The notes under the pieces were generated by a model. That model was not told the origin of the DNA. It made no database searches and saw only the letters and a list, made by a program, of their open reading frames with translations. From Chengkuizengella marina (GTDB lineage Bacteria; Bacillota; Bacilli; Paenibacillales; KCTC-33759), in assembly GCF_009910845.1 (NCBI RefSeq), contig NZ_SIJB01000042.1, positions 1 to 57,466 of the forward strand: a stretch of 57,466 nt of DNA. The letters are read 5' to 3'. The position numbers and the translations under genes were made by a program. Within the stretch, counting starts at the first letter, position 1. Each line of letters opens with the position of its first letter. Below are positions 8,415 to 16,960 of this stretch, one piece after another.

Positions 8415-9179
8415 ATGTTAATTGATACACATGTACACTTAAATGCAGAACAATTTAATGAAGATCGTGAACAAGTCATTGAAAGAGCGAGACAAAACGG
8501 AGTTTCAATAATGATCAATGTAGGTTTCAATCGTGAGACGATTCCAGAAACGATTGAACTGTCAGAAAAATATGACTTTATCTATGCAATAGTTGGATGG
8601 CACCCAACAGATGCCATCCACATGACTCCTGACGATTTGAATTGGATAGAATCTTTATGCAATCACAAAAAGGTAGTAGCTATAGGAGAAATAGGGTTAG
8701 ATTATTATTGGGATACTTCACCAAAAGATATTCAACAGGAAGTATTTAGAGAACAGATCCGATTAGCACGTAAAGTGAATAAACCTATCGTGATTCATAA
8801 TAGAGATGCACATCAAGATGTTGTAGATATTTTAGCTGAAGAGAATGCTGCTGAAGTAGGTGGCGTGATGCATTGTTATTCAGGGAGCTGGGAAATTGCC
8901 CAGAAGTGCTTGGATATGAACTTCTACATATCATTTGGGGGACCGGTCACTTTTAAAAATGCAAAACAGCCAAAGGAAGTGCTTAAAAATGTACCTTTAG
9001 ATAAGTTGTTAGTGGAAACAGACTGTCCCTATTTAACTCCTCATCCTTATCGAGGAAAAAGAAATGAACCTGCTTATGTGAAATATGTTGCAGAATCAGC
9101 TGCTGAATTAAAGGATTTATCATTTGATGAAGTAGCACGAATTACAACGAATAATGCTAAAAAATGTTTTCAAATATAA
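8415..9179 (+). CDS. yabD: TatD family metal-dependent hydrolase
   Basis: A 254-residue TIM-barrel amidohydrolase of the TatD DNase family. Metal ligands are in DTHVHLN (H6, H8), AIGEIGLDYYW, PIVIHNRDAH, MHCYSG and the final acidic ETDCPYLTPHP. The family includes 3'-5' exonucleases linked to DNA repair and RNA quality control; the substrate of the Bacillales member is not fixed. ATG after AAGGGAG. In B. subtilis metS lies just upstream and is often co-transcribed, but here metS is missing, so tatD stands alone behind a 350-nt non-coding region holding only Spo0A boxes. Confidence 0.92.
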   Translation: MLIDTHVHLNAEQFNEDREQVIERARQNGVSIMINVGFNRETIPETIELSEKYDFIYAIVGWHPTDAIHMTPDDLNWIESLCNHKKVVAIGEIGLDYYWDTSPKDIQQEVFREQIRLARKVNKPIVIHNRDAHQDVVDILAEENAAEVGGVMHCYSGSWEIAQKCLDMNFYISFGGPVTFKNAKQPKEVLKNVPLDKLLVETDCPYLTPHPYRGKRNEPAYVKYVAESAAELKDLSFDEVARITTNNAKKCFQI

Positions 9180-9227
9180 TTTGTATTCGTATTAAGCAGT
9201 TAAATAGAGATAATCAGTGTAAAATTT

Positions 9228-9297
9228 AAGATTAGGGGGTTAAAACATTTCATTTTCATGGAATTTACCGTTTTAACCCTCTAATCTTTTCTTTTTG
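9228..9297 (+). terminator. Terminator after tatD
   Basis: A 19-bp stem (9228-9246 with 9270-9288, one G-U pair) around a 23-nt loop runs into TTTCTTTTT. The A-rich left arm suggests bidirectional use. The rest of the gap up to yabE (9298-9467) is AT-rich, and I see no gene in it. Confidence 0.88.
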
Positions 9298-9467
9298 GAG
9301 TTTTACATTCTTAGGATAAGTTAAGTATGATCTTAAAGAAACAATTGCAATAGTTTAATATATTTTTCCAACTGATTAAGAATTATTTTTTTCTTAATTG
9401 CATAATAATTATTGTTTTCACAATTTTTTGAAATTTTTGAAATACAAAGGTTTTAAGGGGGAATTGG

Positions 9468-10535
9468 ATGAGAGTCCGTAATAAAAAAACTCTCACAGCT
9501 TTACTAGCTTCTGGTTTAATTACTGTCGTGATTATTCTATGTTGGGTTTTATATGTTTTTAATTCAAAAGAAATATATTTAGTCATTAATGATGAGGAGA
9601 AGGTTATTCAAACAAAAGAGGATGTATTAGAGGATTTATTAAAGGAACAGAATATCATAATTGAAGCAAATGATGAAATTTCAAAACCATTGGATACGAT
9701 TTTAAAAGATCAGGATAAAATTATGATTAATTTCGCAGTTCCTGTATTAATAAAAGCAGATGGCCAAAGTGAACTGGTGTATACGACAGCTGATACTGTA
9801 AAAGAAGTGATTGAAGAACAAAATATTGAATTAGGCCCTCAAGATGAAGTATCTACTTCTCTAGATGCTAAAGTAATGGAAAGTTTAGAAATAAAAATCA
9901 CAAGAATTGAAACAGCTATTGAAGCTGTACAATCACCGATTGCTTACGATGTTGTTACGATTGAAGATCCAACATTACAAGAAGGTAAGGAAGTCATTGT
10001 ACAAGAAGGCAGTGAAGGAGTACTTCTTACAAAAACAGAAAAAGTAACAAAAGATGGTAAAATTATTTCAGAGAAAATCATTCAAGAGGTAGTTCAAATT
10101 GAAAGTACAAATCAAATTTTGGCAAAGGGAACTTTAAAGCCAATTGTTAAATTAACAAGTTCTTCACCAGATGTTGCTGAAATTACAGTAAATGGCAATA
10201 CATTTGGTTACAAAAAAGTATTAAATAATGTGAAATTAACTGCTTATGATGCTGGATTGAAATCTACTGGTAAAACGAAAGAACATCCTCAATATGGTAT
10301 TACTTACACAGGAACAACGGTGAAGGAAGGTCATACTGTTGCTGTAGATCCAAATGTCATTCCTCTAGGATGGTGGATTTATATCGAAGGTTATGGTTTT
10401 AGAAGAGCAGAGGATATTGGTAGTGCGGTAAAAGGTAAAAAGGTAGATATTTATTATGATGATGAGAATTTTGTGGAAGCTTTTGGTACAAAGAGGGGCT
10501 ATACTGTTTATGTTATTGGTCCTAATAAACCTTAA
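9468..10535 (+). CDS. yabE: Cell-wall 3D/G5 domain protein YabE (RpfB-like)
   Basis: An exported 355-residue protein with a positively charged N-terminus and one hydrophobic segment (about 9-30) acting as signal or anchor. Two DUF348 repeats come next (about 33-140), then a G5 domain (about 145-225) and a C-terminal 3D domain (about 255-350). The 3D domain shows the three aspartates in AVDPNVIPLG, AEDIG and VDIYY. The 3D domain is a double-psi barrel related to resuscitation-promoting factors and lytic transglycosylases, so a role in wall turnover is likely. The ATG follows AAGGGGG. It faces the M56 gene tail to tail. Confidence 0.92.
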   Translation: MRVRNKKTLTALLASGLITVVIILCWVLYVFNSKEIYLVINDEEKVIQTKEDVLEDLLKEQNIIIEANDEISKPLDTILKDQDKIMINFAVPVLIKADGQSELVYTTADTVKEVIEEQNIELGPQDEVSTSLDAKVMESLEIKITRIETAIEAVQSPIAYDVVTIEDPTLQEGKEVIVQEGSEGVLLTKTEKVTKDGKIISEKIIQEVVQIESTNQILAKGTLKPIVKLTSSSPDVAEITVNGNTFGYKKVLNNVKLTAYDAGLKSTGKTKEHPQYGITYTGTTVKEGHTVAVDPNVIPLGWWIYIEGYGFRRAEDIGSAVKGKKVDIYYDDENFVEAFGTKRGYTVYVIGPNKP

Positions 10536-10559
10536 GGGTAATTTTTTAGATTTCTAATA

Positions 10560-10594
10560 AAGATAGACCGTATATCCAATTGACGGTCTATCTT
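10560..10594. terminator. Shared terminator between yabE and the M56 gene
   Basis: AAGATAGACCGT (10560-10571) and ACGGTCTATCTT (10583-10594) form a perfect 12-bp stem with an 11-nt loop, sitting between convergent genes. Neither side has a long T run, so efficiency is uncertain, but the position fits a bidirectional terminator. Confidence 0.7.
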
Positions 10595-10604
10595 ATATTG
10601 CTAT

Positions 10605-12758
10605 CTAACTTTCATTTACATAATCTTCAAAGTAAACACCATCAAACCAAGCAGTACTGTTAGAATTCACTAAGAATACTAAATCAGATATTATCAAATT
10701 ATCCTCATTTATTTCAACATATTGTAAATTACTAAGTTTTAAATCTACAGAATAGGTTGAACTTCCGTCTGGAGTTATTTTCATACTTACGTTGTTAGTA
10801 AGTTTAGAACTAACACGAGTACTATAACCATTATGTTCATAACTATAATCTGTATAATTTTTGTCAACAATAGAAATGTCATGTGTACTATTCATCGTGA
10901 AATTGATTTTTTGATAACTATTAGGACTACGATAATAAACAAAATCAATCATGTAATAGTCAATATTATTTTCTGTTGAAGGTGCCTTAAAGGTTAACGT
11001 ACCCTCTATAAATCCTTTTCTAGGATCTTTGTCTTCAAAGGATATATTAGTTACAATTAAATCTGATTCATCTTTAACAGGTACATTATTTATATCTTTA
11101 AGATCCTCAAAACCATGAAGAGCTTCTTTTGCTATTTCAATTTTTGGAGGTTCACCCCCATCGGATGGATTAGGAGTGACTTCAATATCGTCGGGGATAT
11201 GCACTATAATTTCATTACTTTTATATTCTTTTCCATAAGAATCCGCAGCCAATATGATAAAATGATATGTTTCTCCTGCTTGTACTGAATGATACAAGTA
11301 TGGATTGCCATTATCAGATAATCCAATATACCTACGCATGCCAAAAGATTCATATTTACGAAAAGGATTGGAATCGCCTTCTTTAAAGGATACATAACTA
11401 TATCTTTTAGGTAATTTTTCAGTATCCCATTCTATTCGGAGGGAAAGTTGTTCCTCGTTATTTAGTTCAGTAACTCTTAGATTTTTAATGAATTCTGTAT
11501 CTTTTAAATATGGAAATTGTTCAGAAAACTCTGTTTCCTCCATTTTCACTTCCATTTGATTCATATAATCATTCATAAATTTTGATAAATCATCTGTTAA
11601 ATTGAATGTTTTCAAAACGTCATTCTTTGTATCTTCAAATTGTACTTTCACTTTATTTACATTCTTATTAATACTTAACGCATCTGTTAAACCAACCGTT
11701 CCAACCCCAATAAACAAAATGATAGCCATCATTGTCCATCTCCAAGATGATTTCTTAAACCTTTTTATCATCAATACTCTCCTTTTTATATTAGATTTAT
11801 TTTTTGACATTCCCACAGATATTGGAACCAGATTTTGTTTTGATAGTTTTGATAAAACACTAATGATGGTTTTTCCATATGCTATTTGCTCATTTTTTTT
11901 AAGGTGAGATAAAACATGGGCATCGCAAGCTAATTCACAGTCAGATCTCATTTTGTAAAAAGCGTACCAAATGAAAGGATTAAACCAATAAATAGCTTGA
12001 AGTGTTAGGGTTATCCAATTTATTAAAATATCCTTTTTTTTAAGATGAACAAGTTCATGTAAGAACACATATTTTATTTCCTCTTTTGATAAACTCTCTA
12101 TCATTTCTTTTGGAAGGATCAACTTGGGACGTATCAAACCAATAATTGAAGGTGTGTTTAATGTTTTGTCATATATAATTGAAAGTTTAGCTTTAACTTT
12201 TAGTGTTTTTTTACACGATTCTAAAAGCTCTATTATTTCATGGTTTGCACATTTGGTTTTTTTGGATAACGTCCAGTGAAATCGAATATGTATTACAAGA
12301 ATATAAATGAAAATAATTAGGGTTCCGATGAGCCATATATAACCTATATTTTGAAAAGTAAACTTGTGTAAGATGTTTTGTTGTACAGGCTGCTCGTAAT
12401 TTGTATGATTTTTTATTCCTTGCTCTGAATTATCACTCGTCGTTGACAAAGAATTACTAATTAAGTTGTTCTCTTGTGTTAATTTAATATCATTGCTGTT
12501 GTTTGTATACATCTTACTTAGATTTTTTTCTTGAATTGTTTGCTGCGATTCTTGATTCAAAAAATTGAAGATATTTACTGGACTTTCAGGTGAGTAAGGG
12601 ATTATTAATCTTATAATGACAATAAGCCATATGTAGTAATGCCAATGAGCACTTAGCTTGTCTTTAAATACTCTTTTTATTATTAGAATAATTCCAATGA
12701 CTAAACTCCCCATAAGGGATAGGGATAGGATAGTTTGAAATATATGTGTTAGATTCAA
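10605..12758 (-). CDS. M56 family (BlaR1/MecR1-type) sensor metalloprotease with unknown ectodomain
   Basis: A 717-residue membrane protease-sensor. Transmembrane segments are near 10-32, 38-56, 137-158 and 340-358. The gluzincin motif HELVH (234-238) and E275 in CELACD form the zinc site, and the segment QAIYWFNPFIWYAF is typical of BlaR1/MecR1. The C-terminal 355 residues outside the membrane are not the penicillin-binding domain of BlaR1: I see no SXXK plus KTG set, and I do not recognise the fold. It is Asp/Glu/Thr/Tyr-rich with a proline linker (EVTPNPSDGGEPP). Start is TTG after GGTG. In BlaR1 systems signal sensing makes the protease inactivate BlaI. Here the adjacent repressor gene is broken, so the present role is unclear. 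Confidence 0.88.
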   Translation of the reverse strand: MNLTHIFQTILSLSLMGSLVIGIILIIKRVFKDKLSAHWHYYIWLIVIIRLIIPYSPESPVNIFNFLNQESQQTIQEKNLSKMYTNNSNDIKLTQENNLISNSLSTTSDNSEQGIKNHTNYEQPVQQNILHKFTFQNIGYIWLIGTLIIFIYILVIHIRFHWTLSKKTKCANHEIIELLESCKKTLKVKAKLSIIYDKTLNTPSIIGLIRPKLILPKEMIESLSKEEIKYVFLHELVHLKKKDILINWITLTLQAIYWFNPFIWYAFYKMRSDCELACDAHVLSHLKKNEQIAYGKTIISVLSKLSKQNLVPISVGMSKNKSNIKRRVLMIKRFKKSSWRWTMMAIILFIGVGTVGLTDALSINKNVNKVKVQFEDTKNDVLKTFNLTDDLSKFMNDYMNQMEVKMEETEFSEQFPYLKDTEFIKNLRVTELNNEEQLSLRIEWDTEKLPKRYSYVSFKEGDSNPFRKYESFGMRRYIGLSDNGNPYLYHSVQAGETYHFIILAADSYGKEYKSNEIIVHIPDDIEVTPNPSDGGEPPKIEIAKEALHGFEDLKDINNVPVKDESDLIVTNISFEDKDPRKGFIEGTLTFKAPSTENNIDYYMIDFVYYRSPNSYQKINFTMNSTHDISIVDKNYTDYSYEHNGYSTRVSSKLTNNVSMKITPDGSSTYSVDLKLSNLQYVEINEDNLIISDLVFLVNSNSTAWFDGVYFEDYVNES

Positions 12759-12791
12759 TTGTTTTCACCATCCTTAGTAAACTTGCAGTAT

Positions 12792-13162
12792 CTATTCTCT
12801 TTTTTCTTCTATTATCTTTTTTAATGCTTCAATTTCTTAGTATGTCAGTTTCTCATCATTTATGAAATTAGTTATAAACATCTTTAGTGATCCAGAGTAC
12901 ACTTTTTTTAAAAATGAAACTGTCTCCATTTCTTTACATTCTTCCATAGTGAATAATGGGAAATATAAATGAAATCGAGTGTCCTTTTTTACTCCAACAG
13001 CTTCTTTTTTTACTAGTCTACTTATCAATGTATGAACAGTTTTTGGGCTCCAACTCATACTATTTAAATGTTGAATAATTCACTTGAAGATCTTGGTGAA
13101 TAAACCCATAATACCTCCATTACTTTCCATTCTGCATCTGATATTTTGGGTAAATCCTTAAT
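12792..13162 (-). pseudogene. BlaI/MecI family repressor, decayed
   Basis: The remnant spans about 123 codons, the normal size for BlaI. Reading leftward, KDLPKISDAEWKVMEVLW matches the family N-terminus and follows AAGGAGG at 8-nt spacing, but its first codon is ATT (13162-13160) and no ATG/GTG/TTG is in place. Near 13075-13083 one base is missing: GAATTATT should be GAAATTATT to continue as EIIQHLNSMSWSP. The next frame runs through SWSPKTVHTLISRLVKKEAVGVKK to a TAA at 12839-12837, beyond which EIEALKKIIEEKRE continues in frame to 12792. Start loss, frameshift and nonsense together make a sequencing error unlikely. A 73-codon fragment could still be translated from the ATG at 13058. Confidence 0.88.
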
Positions 13163-13175
13163 AATTATCTCCTCC

Positions 13176-13225
13176 TTACAATTGTAGTCTATTTACATAC
13201 TACAACTGTAGTCATTGTATGTCAA
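13176..13225 (-). promoter_or_regulatory. bla-type promoter with two BlaI/MecI operators
   Basis: On the - strand TTGACA (13225-13220), 17 nt and TAGTAT (13202-13197) form a strong sigma-A promoter. Two dyads of the BlaI/MecI type TACA-N2-TGTA overlap it: ACTACAACTGTAGT (13199-13212, + strand reading) covering the -10, and TACAATTGTA (13177-13186) just upstream of the ribosome-binding site. This is the standard self-repressed arrangement of blaI-blaR1 operons. Sites and promoter look intact although the adjacent repressor gene is not. Confidence 0.85.
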
Positions 13226-13328
13226 TAATATAATTTTTAAGTATTTAATTTGATAATTTTAGACTTTCTTGTTTAAGGAAACACATATCATATATACTTG
13301 GATGAGAAATAAAGAAGGGATCAAAAAG

Positions 13329-13871
13329 ATGATTAGAGAAATGATTGTGGTTGAAGGAAAGGACGATACCACTGCAATACAGCGAGCAGTTGATGCAGAC
13401 ACAATTGAGACAGGTGGCTCAGCAATTAATAAAGAAGTGATTCAAAGGATCAAATTAGCTCAGGAACGAAGAGGCGTAATTATTTTTACAGATCCTGATC
13501 ATGCAGGTGAACGAATTAGAAAAATCATTTCTTCTAAAGTAAAAGGGTGTAAACATGCTTTTTTGACTAGAGAAGAGGCAAGTTATAAAGATGATATTGG
13601 GGTTGAAAATGCTTCAATAAAAGCTATAAAAACAGCACTTGAAAATGTAAAAACAGAGTTTACGGATATAGAAGAACAGATCTCTTGGCAAGACCTTATT
13701 GATGCAGGTCTTATCATTCATTCTCAAGCTGCTAAAAGAAGAGAGGAATTGGGTAAAATATTAGGGATTGGATATTGTAACGGAAAACAATTTTATAAAA
13801 GATGTAAAATGTTTCAAATTACAAAACAAGAATTTGCCAATGGATTACGACAAATTAAGTTAAAGGATTGA
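13329..13871 (+). CDS. rnmV: Ribonuclease M5
   Basis: A 180-residue TOPRIM-domain nuclease that cuts both sides of the double-stranded 5S rRNA precursor. The TOPRIM glutamate lies in VVEGKDD (E9) and the metal aspartates are in TDPDHAG (D55, D57). I chose ATG 13329 because an AAGGG site precedes it and MIREMIVVEGKDD matches the family start; the frame is open 60 nt further upstream without a good site. It is followed by ksgA after 9 nt, the usual rRNA-maturation pair. Confidence 0.95.
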   Translation: MIREMIVVEGKDDTTAIQRAVDADTIETGGSAINKEVIQRIKLAQERRGVIIFTDPDHAGERIRKIISSKVKGCKHAFLTREEASYKDDIGVENASIKAIKTALENVKTEFTDIEEQISWQDLIDAGLIIHSQAAKRREELGKILGIGYCNGKQFYKRCKMFQITKQEFANGLRQIKLKD

Positions 13872-14762
<891 letters not shown>

Positions 14763-14808
14763 CTTACCCTCTGTCCTACAAGCATAAAATCACATCCCTT
14801 ATTTTATA

Positions 14809-14837
14809 CACAAAAATAACATCTACTCCATAGTATA
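14809..14837 (+). promoter_or_regulatory. Sigma-K-type promoter of yabG
   Basis: CACA (14809-14812), 16 nt, then CATAGTATA (14829-14837) fits the sigma-K pattern MACM-N16-CATANNNTA completely. B. subtilis yabG is a late mother-cell sigma-K gene. The expected start (about 14843-14845) falls inside or next to the GAGGAGGGGTGAG ribosome-binding site, so the 5' leader would be extremely short. Confidence 0.6.
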
Positions 14838-14853
14838 GATGAGGAGGGGTGAG

Positions 14854-15744
14854 ATGATGTATCGAGGAGATTTAGTAACTAGAAAGTCTTATGGTGAAGA
14901 TGTTGTATTTGAAATTATAGATATAAACAGACAAAACGTATTTTTAAGTGGGGTTGAATATCGCTTGGTAGCAGACTCTCCTATTACGGATTTAAATAAA
15001 GTGGTTGATTATCGTTTAACTAAAGATTACATGAGATCTCATTCTAAAGTGGAGCAAACGCAAAAAATGATCCAGCGGTACAGAAGAGAACAGCAAGAGG
15101 CAAATTTGCATACTATGATTATCAGAAGTGAACAAGATGATGAAGCGGAATTAAAATCATACTTTGAAGTACCGGGTAAAGTGCTTCATTTGGACGGTGA
15201 TTCACGTTATTTAACTAAAAGTCTTGAATTATATAATAAGTTACGAGTTCCAGTTGAAGGACATTATTTTCGTGAGAAAGATATGCCTGAACAATTGTAT
15301 GAACTATTACCAAAAGTGAAGCCAGATATATTAGTGATAACTGGGCATGATAGTATGATTAAAAATCGCAGAAATAGAGATGATTATAGTTTAGATAGTT
15401 ATAAAAACTCTCGTAATTTTGCTAAAGCAGTAAAAATAGCTAGAGAATATGAAAAAAATAAAGATACACTTATGATCGTTGCAGGTGCTTGTCAGTCACA
15501 TTTTGAAGCTCTTTTACAAGCAGGTGCTAATTTTGCTAGTTCACCCCAACGAATATTAATTCACGCTTTAGATCCAGTTCAAATAGCCTCCAAAATTTCA
15601 TATACCTCAATTAAAGATACTGTGAATATGTTAGATGTAATTAGTTACACGATTAGTGGTATAAAAGGAATAGGTGGTATTGAATCTAGGGGGAGTTATA
15701 GAATCGGGCTTCCTAATATTAAAAACAATGAAAATAATCATTGA
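14854..15744 (+). CDS. yabG: Sporulation protease YabG
   Basis: About 296 residues, matching the YabG family: N-terminal GDLVTRKSYGEDVVFEI, then HLDGD, PDILVITGHDSM and VAGACQSHFEALLQAGANFASSP. YabG is a coat-associated cysteine peptidase (family U57) that trims spore coat proteins. GACQSHFEA carries the likely catalytic Cys-His pair. The frame opens at 14839, but that ATG lies upstream of the AGGAGG (14842-14847), so translation most likely begins at ATG 14854 or 14857. A sigma-K-type promoter is present. The 3' end overlaps the -35 box of the veg promoter. Confidence 0.93.
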   Translation: MMYRGDLVTRKSYGEDVVFEIIDINRQNVFLSGVEYRLVADSPITDLNKVVDYRLTKDYMRSHSKVEQTQKMIQRYRREQQEANLHTMIIRSEQDDEAELKSYFEVPGKVLHLDGDSRYLTKSLELYNKLRVPVEGHYFREKDMPEQLYELLPKVKPDILVITGHDSMIKNRRNRDDYSLDSYKNSRNFAKAVKIAREYEKNKDTLMIVAGACQSHFEALLQAGANFASSPQRILIHALDPVQIASKISYTSIKDTVNMLDVISYTISGIKGIGGIESRGSYRIGLPNIKNNENNH

Positions 15745-15807
15745 CAATAACTTTGTTTCACTGATATAATTGTTTAATTTGACTTTCCACAATCCTTTAG
15801 ATATAAT
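15741..15807 (+). promoter_or_regulatory. Tandem sigma-A promoters of veg
   Basis: Two near-consensus promoters lie head to tail: TTGACA (15741-15746)-N18-TATAAT (15765-15770), and TTGACT (15779-15784)-N17-TATAAT (15802-15807). The first -35 overlaps the yabG stop codon. B. subtilis veg is known for two very strong vegetative promoters, and this arrangement is retained. Confidence 0.88.
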
Positions 15808-15834
15808 GGATTAGGAAAGAGGTGGTAGTTGGAC

Positions 15835-16110
15835 ATGTCAAAAAATTCATTGTCAGAAATAAAACGCAGCTTGGAGACCCATGTTGGGGCTAAAATAATG
15901 TTAAAAGCAAATGGTGGACGAAAGAAAACCATTGAAAGAACAGGTGTGTTAGAAGAAACCTACCCTTCTGTATTTATTGTTAAATTAGATCAGGAACAAC
16001 ATGCCTTTAAAAGAGTATCTTATTCCTATGCAGACATATTAACAGAATCTGTAGAAGTTACAGTATGCAATGATGAGGGACAAGTTAAAATTACTTACAT
16101 TGAACATTAA
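15835..16110 (+). CDS. veg: Veg protein
   Basis: A 91-residue small basic protein with the family core [28 protein letters not shown] and [10 protein letters not shown], then [12 protein letters not shown]. Veg is very abundant in growing B. subtilis and stimulates biofilm genes by interfering with the SinR repressor; its basic biochemical activity is not settled. ATG 15835 lies about 10 nt after AGAGGTGG; TTG 15829, two codons earlier, is an alternative. Driven by tandem strong promoters and closed by its own terminator. Confidence 0.94.
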   Translation: MSKNSLSEIKRSLETHVGAKIMLKANGGRKKTIERTGVLEETYPSVFIVKLDQEQHAFKRVSYSYADILTESVEVTVCNDEGQVKITYIEH

Positions 16111-16150
16111 CATGTAACATATGCATGCATAGTATATATGATTTATTCAT

Positions 16151-16182
16151 AAGCAAAACCTGTGAAGGTTTTGCTTTTTTTT
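16151..16182 (+). terminator. Terminator after veg
   Basis: AAGCAAAACC pairs with GGTTTTGCTT around a 6-nt loop, followed by eight T. A textbook intrinsic terminator about 40 nt after veg. Confidence 0.93.
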
Positions 16183-16265
16183 GTGCTTTTGGATGACAGC
16201 TTTACCATTCAATGATTACTGGATGAATTAGGATACTGATATGTGGATATTTCCTTTACACAAGA

Positions 16266-16295
16266 GTATCTTATGCTCCAATTTGTCACATACTA
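16266..16295 (+). promoter_or_regulatory. Candidate sigma-G promoter of sspF
   Basis: GTATC (16266-16270), 18 nt, then CATACTA (16289-16295). The -10 is a full match to the sigma-G consensus CATWHTA and the -35 matches GHATR at 4 of 5. The start would be near 16302, giving a leader of about 90 nt. sspF-type genes are sigma-G dependent in B. subtilis, which supports the call. Confidence 0.5.
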
Positions 16296-16390
16296 TCCTA
16301 CAAAGAAGTTTTTATTTTGTTCTTAGAAGGCCAATATGTTGAGGAAGCAAAACTAAAAAATGCTTAATTTTTATGAAAGGGGTAATCATA

Positions 16391-16573
16391 ATGGGAAGAA
16401 GACGAAGAGGAAATGTGATGTCAGAACAGTTTAAATATGAGCTTGCAAAAGATCTTGGTTTTTATGAAACTGTACAACGTGAAGGTTGGGGAGGTATAAA
16501 AACAAAAGATGCTGGAAATATGGTAAAAAGAGCTATACAAATAGCAGAACAGGTTTCTAATAAACAATCATAG
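16391..16573 (+). CDS. sspF: Small acid-soluble spore protein SspF (alpha/beta type)
   Basis: A 60-residue DNA-binding SASP-like protein: [20 protein letters not shown] start, then [29 protein letters not shown] and QIAEQ. It includes the conserved [11 protein letters not shown] second helix. Such proteins coat spore DNA in an A-like form. The ATG at 16391 follows AAAGGGG; the frame extends six codons upstream but that would place the ribosome-binding site within the gene. Compared with typical alpha/beta SASPs the sequence is short and arginine-rich at the N-terminus, as for B. subtilis SspF. Confidence 0.95.
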   Translation: MGRRRRGNVMSEQFKYELAKDLGFYETVQREGWGGIKTKDAGNMVKRAIQIAEQVSNKQS

Positions 16574-16583
16574 TTCATGAATT

Positions 16584-16618
16584 AAACTAAAGCACCTATT
16601 TATTGCTTTAGTTTTTTT
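16584..16618 (+). terminator. Terminator after sspF
   Basis: AAACTAAAGCA (16584-16594) pairs with TGCTTTAGTTT (16604-16614) over a 9-nt loop, followed by a T run. Confidence 0.9.
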
Positions 16619-16705
16619 GTATAAGTCAATTGTACTCCAATAACACCTTCCTTATTAGGTTGAACCCGTATAATTCATTCATAGTGCTTTTTATAAAATC
16701 ATTTG

Positions 16706-16728
16706 TTATATTATATAGAGTAATATAA
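16706..16728. repeat. AT-rich inverted repeat upstream of ispE
   Basis: TTATATTA-N7-TAATATAA is a perfect 8-bp inverted repeat in the 387-nt gap between sspF and ispE. It could be an operator or part of a promoter region (it contains -10-like TATATT). No function can be assigned from sequence. Confidence 0.35.
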
Positions 16729-16791
16729 TTCATTTTTAAGGTGAGAGATTTGATTTATTAGCCCTTGATAGAAAGGGGTAAGATAAATAAT

Positions 16792-16869
16792 ATGTTTCCC
16801 GCCCAGTTGTATTACGTTGGAGAAATATATCATCTATTTATAAACGACGATGACACCAACAGGCCCTAA
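16792..16869 (+). CDS. Candidate 25-codon small ORF in the ispE leader
   Basis: An ATG 12 nt after GAAAGGGG opens a 25-codon frame reading MFPAQLYYVGEIYHLFINDD then DTNRP and a TAA stop. The composition is protein-like, with alternating hydrophobic and aromatic residues then an acidic tail, and the ribosome-binding site is good. The stop codon overlaps the 5' arm of a GGCCCT/AGGGCC pairing. It could be a leader peptide for ispE or an unannotated microprotein. I do not recognise a family, so coding is inferred from start context only. Confidence 0.4.
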   Translation: MFPAQLYYVGEIYHLFINDDDTNRP

Positions 16870-16930
16870 AGTACATAAAATGCACGACTAGAAGTTTAAC
16901 TAACTACAGTAAGGGCCATTGAAAAGGTTC
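16850..16930 (+). ncRNA. Possible structured leader RNA upstream of ispE
   Basis: GGCCCT (16862-16867) pairs with AGGGCC (16912-16917), extended outside by CAA with TTG. The enclosed 44 nt contains a small GTACAT/ATGCAC hairpin. The GC-rich arms stand out in a very AT-rich gap and bracket the end of the small ORF. No riboswitch family I know fits, and no T run follows, so it is not a terminator. This is a structural suggestion only. Confidence 0.3.
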
Positions 16931-16960
16931 ACTTTATTGTAATTGAAGAAGGTGTTTTTA

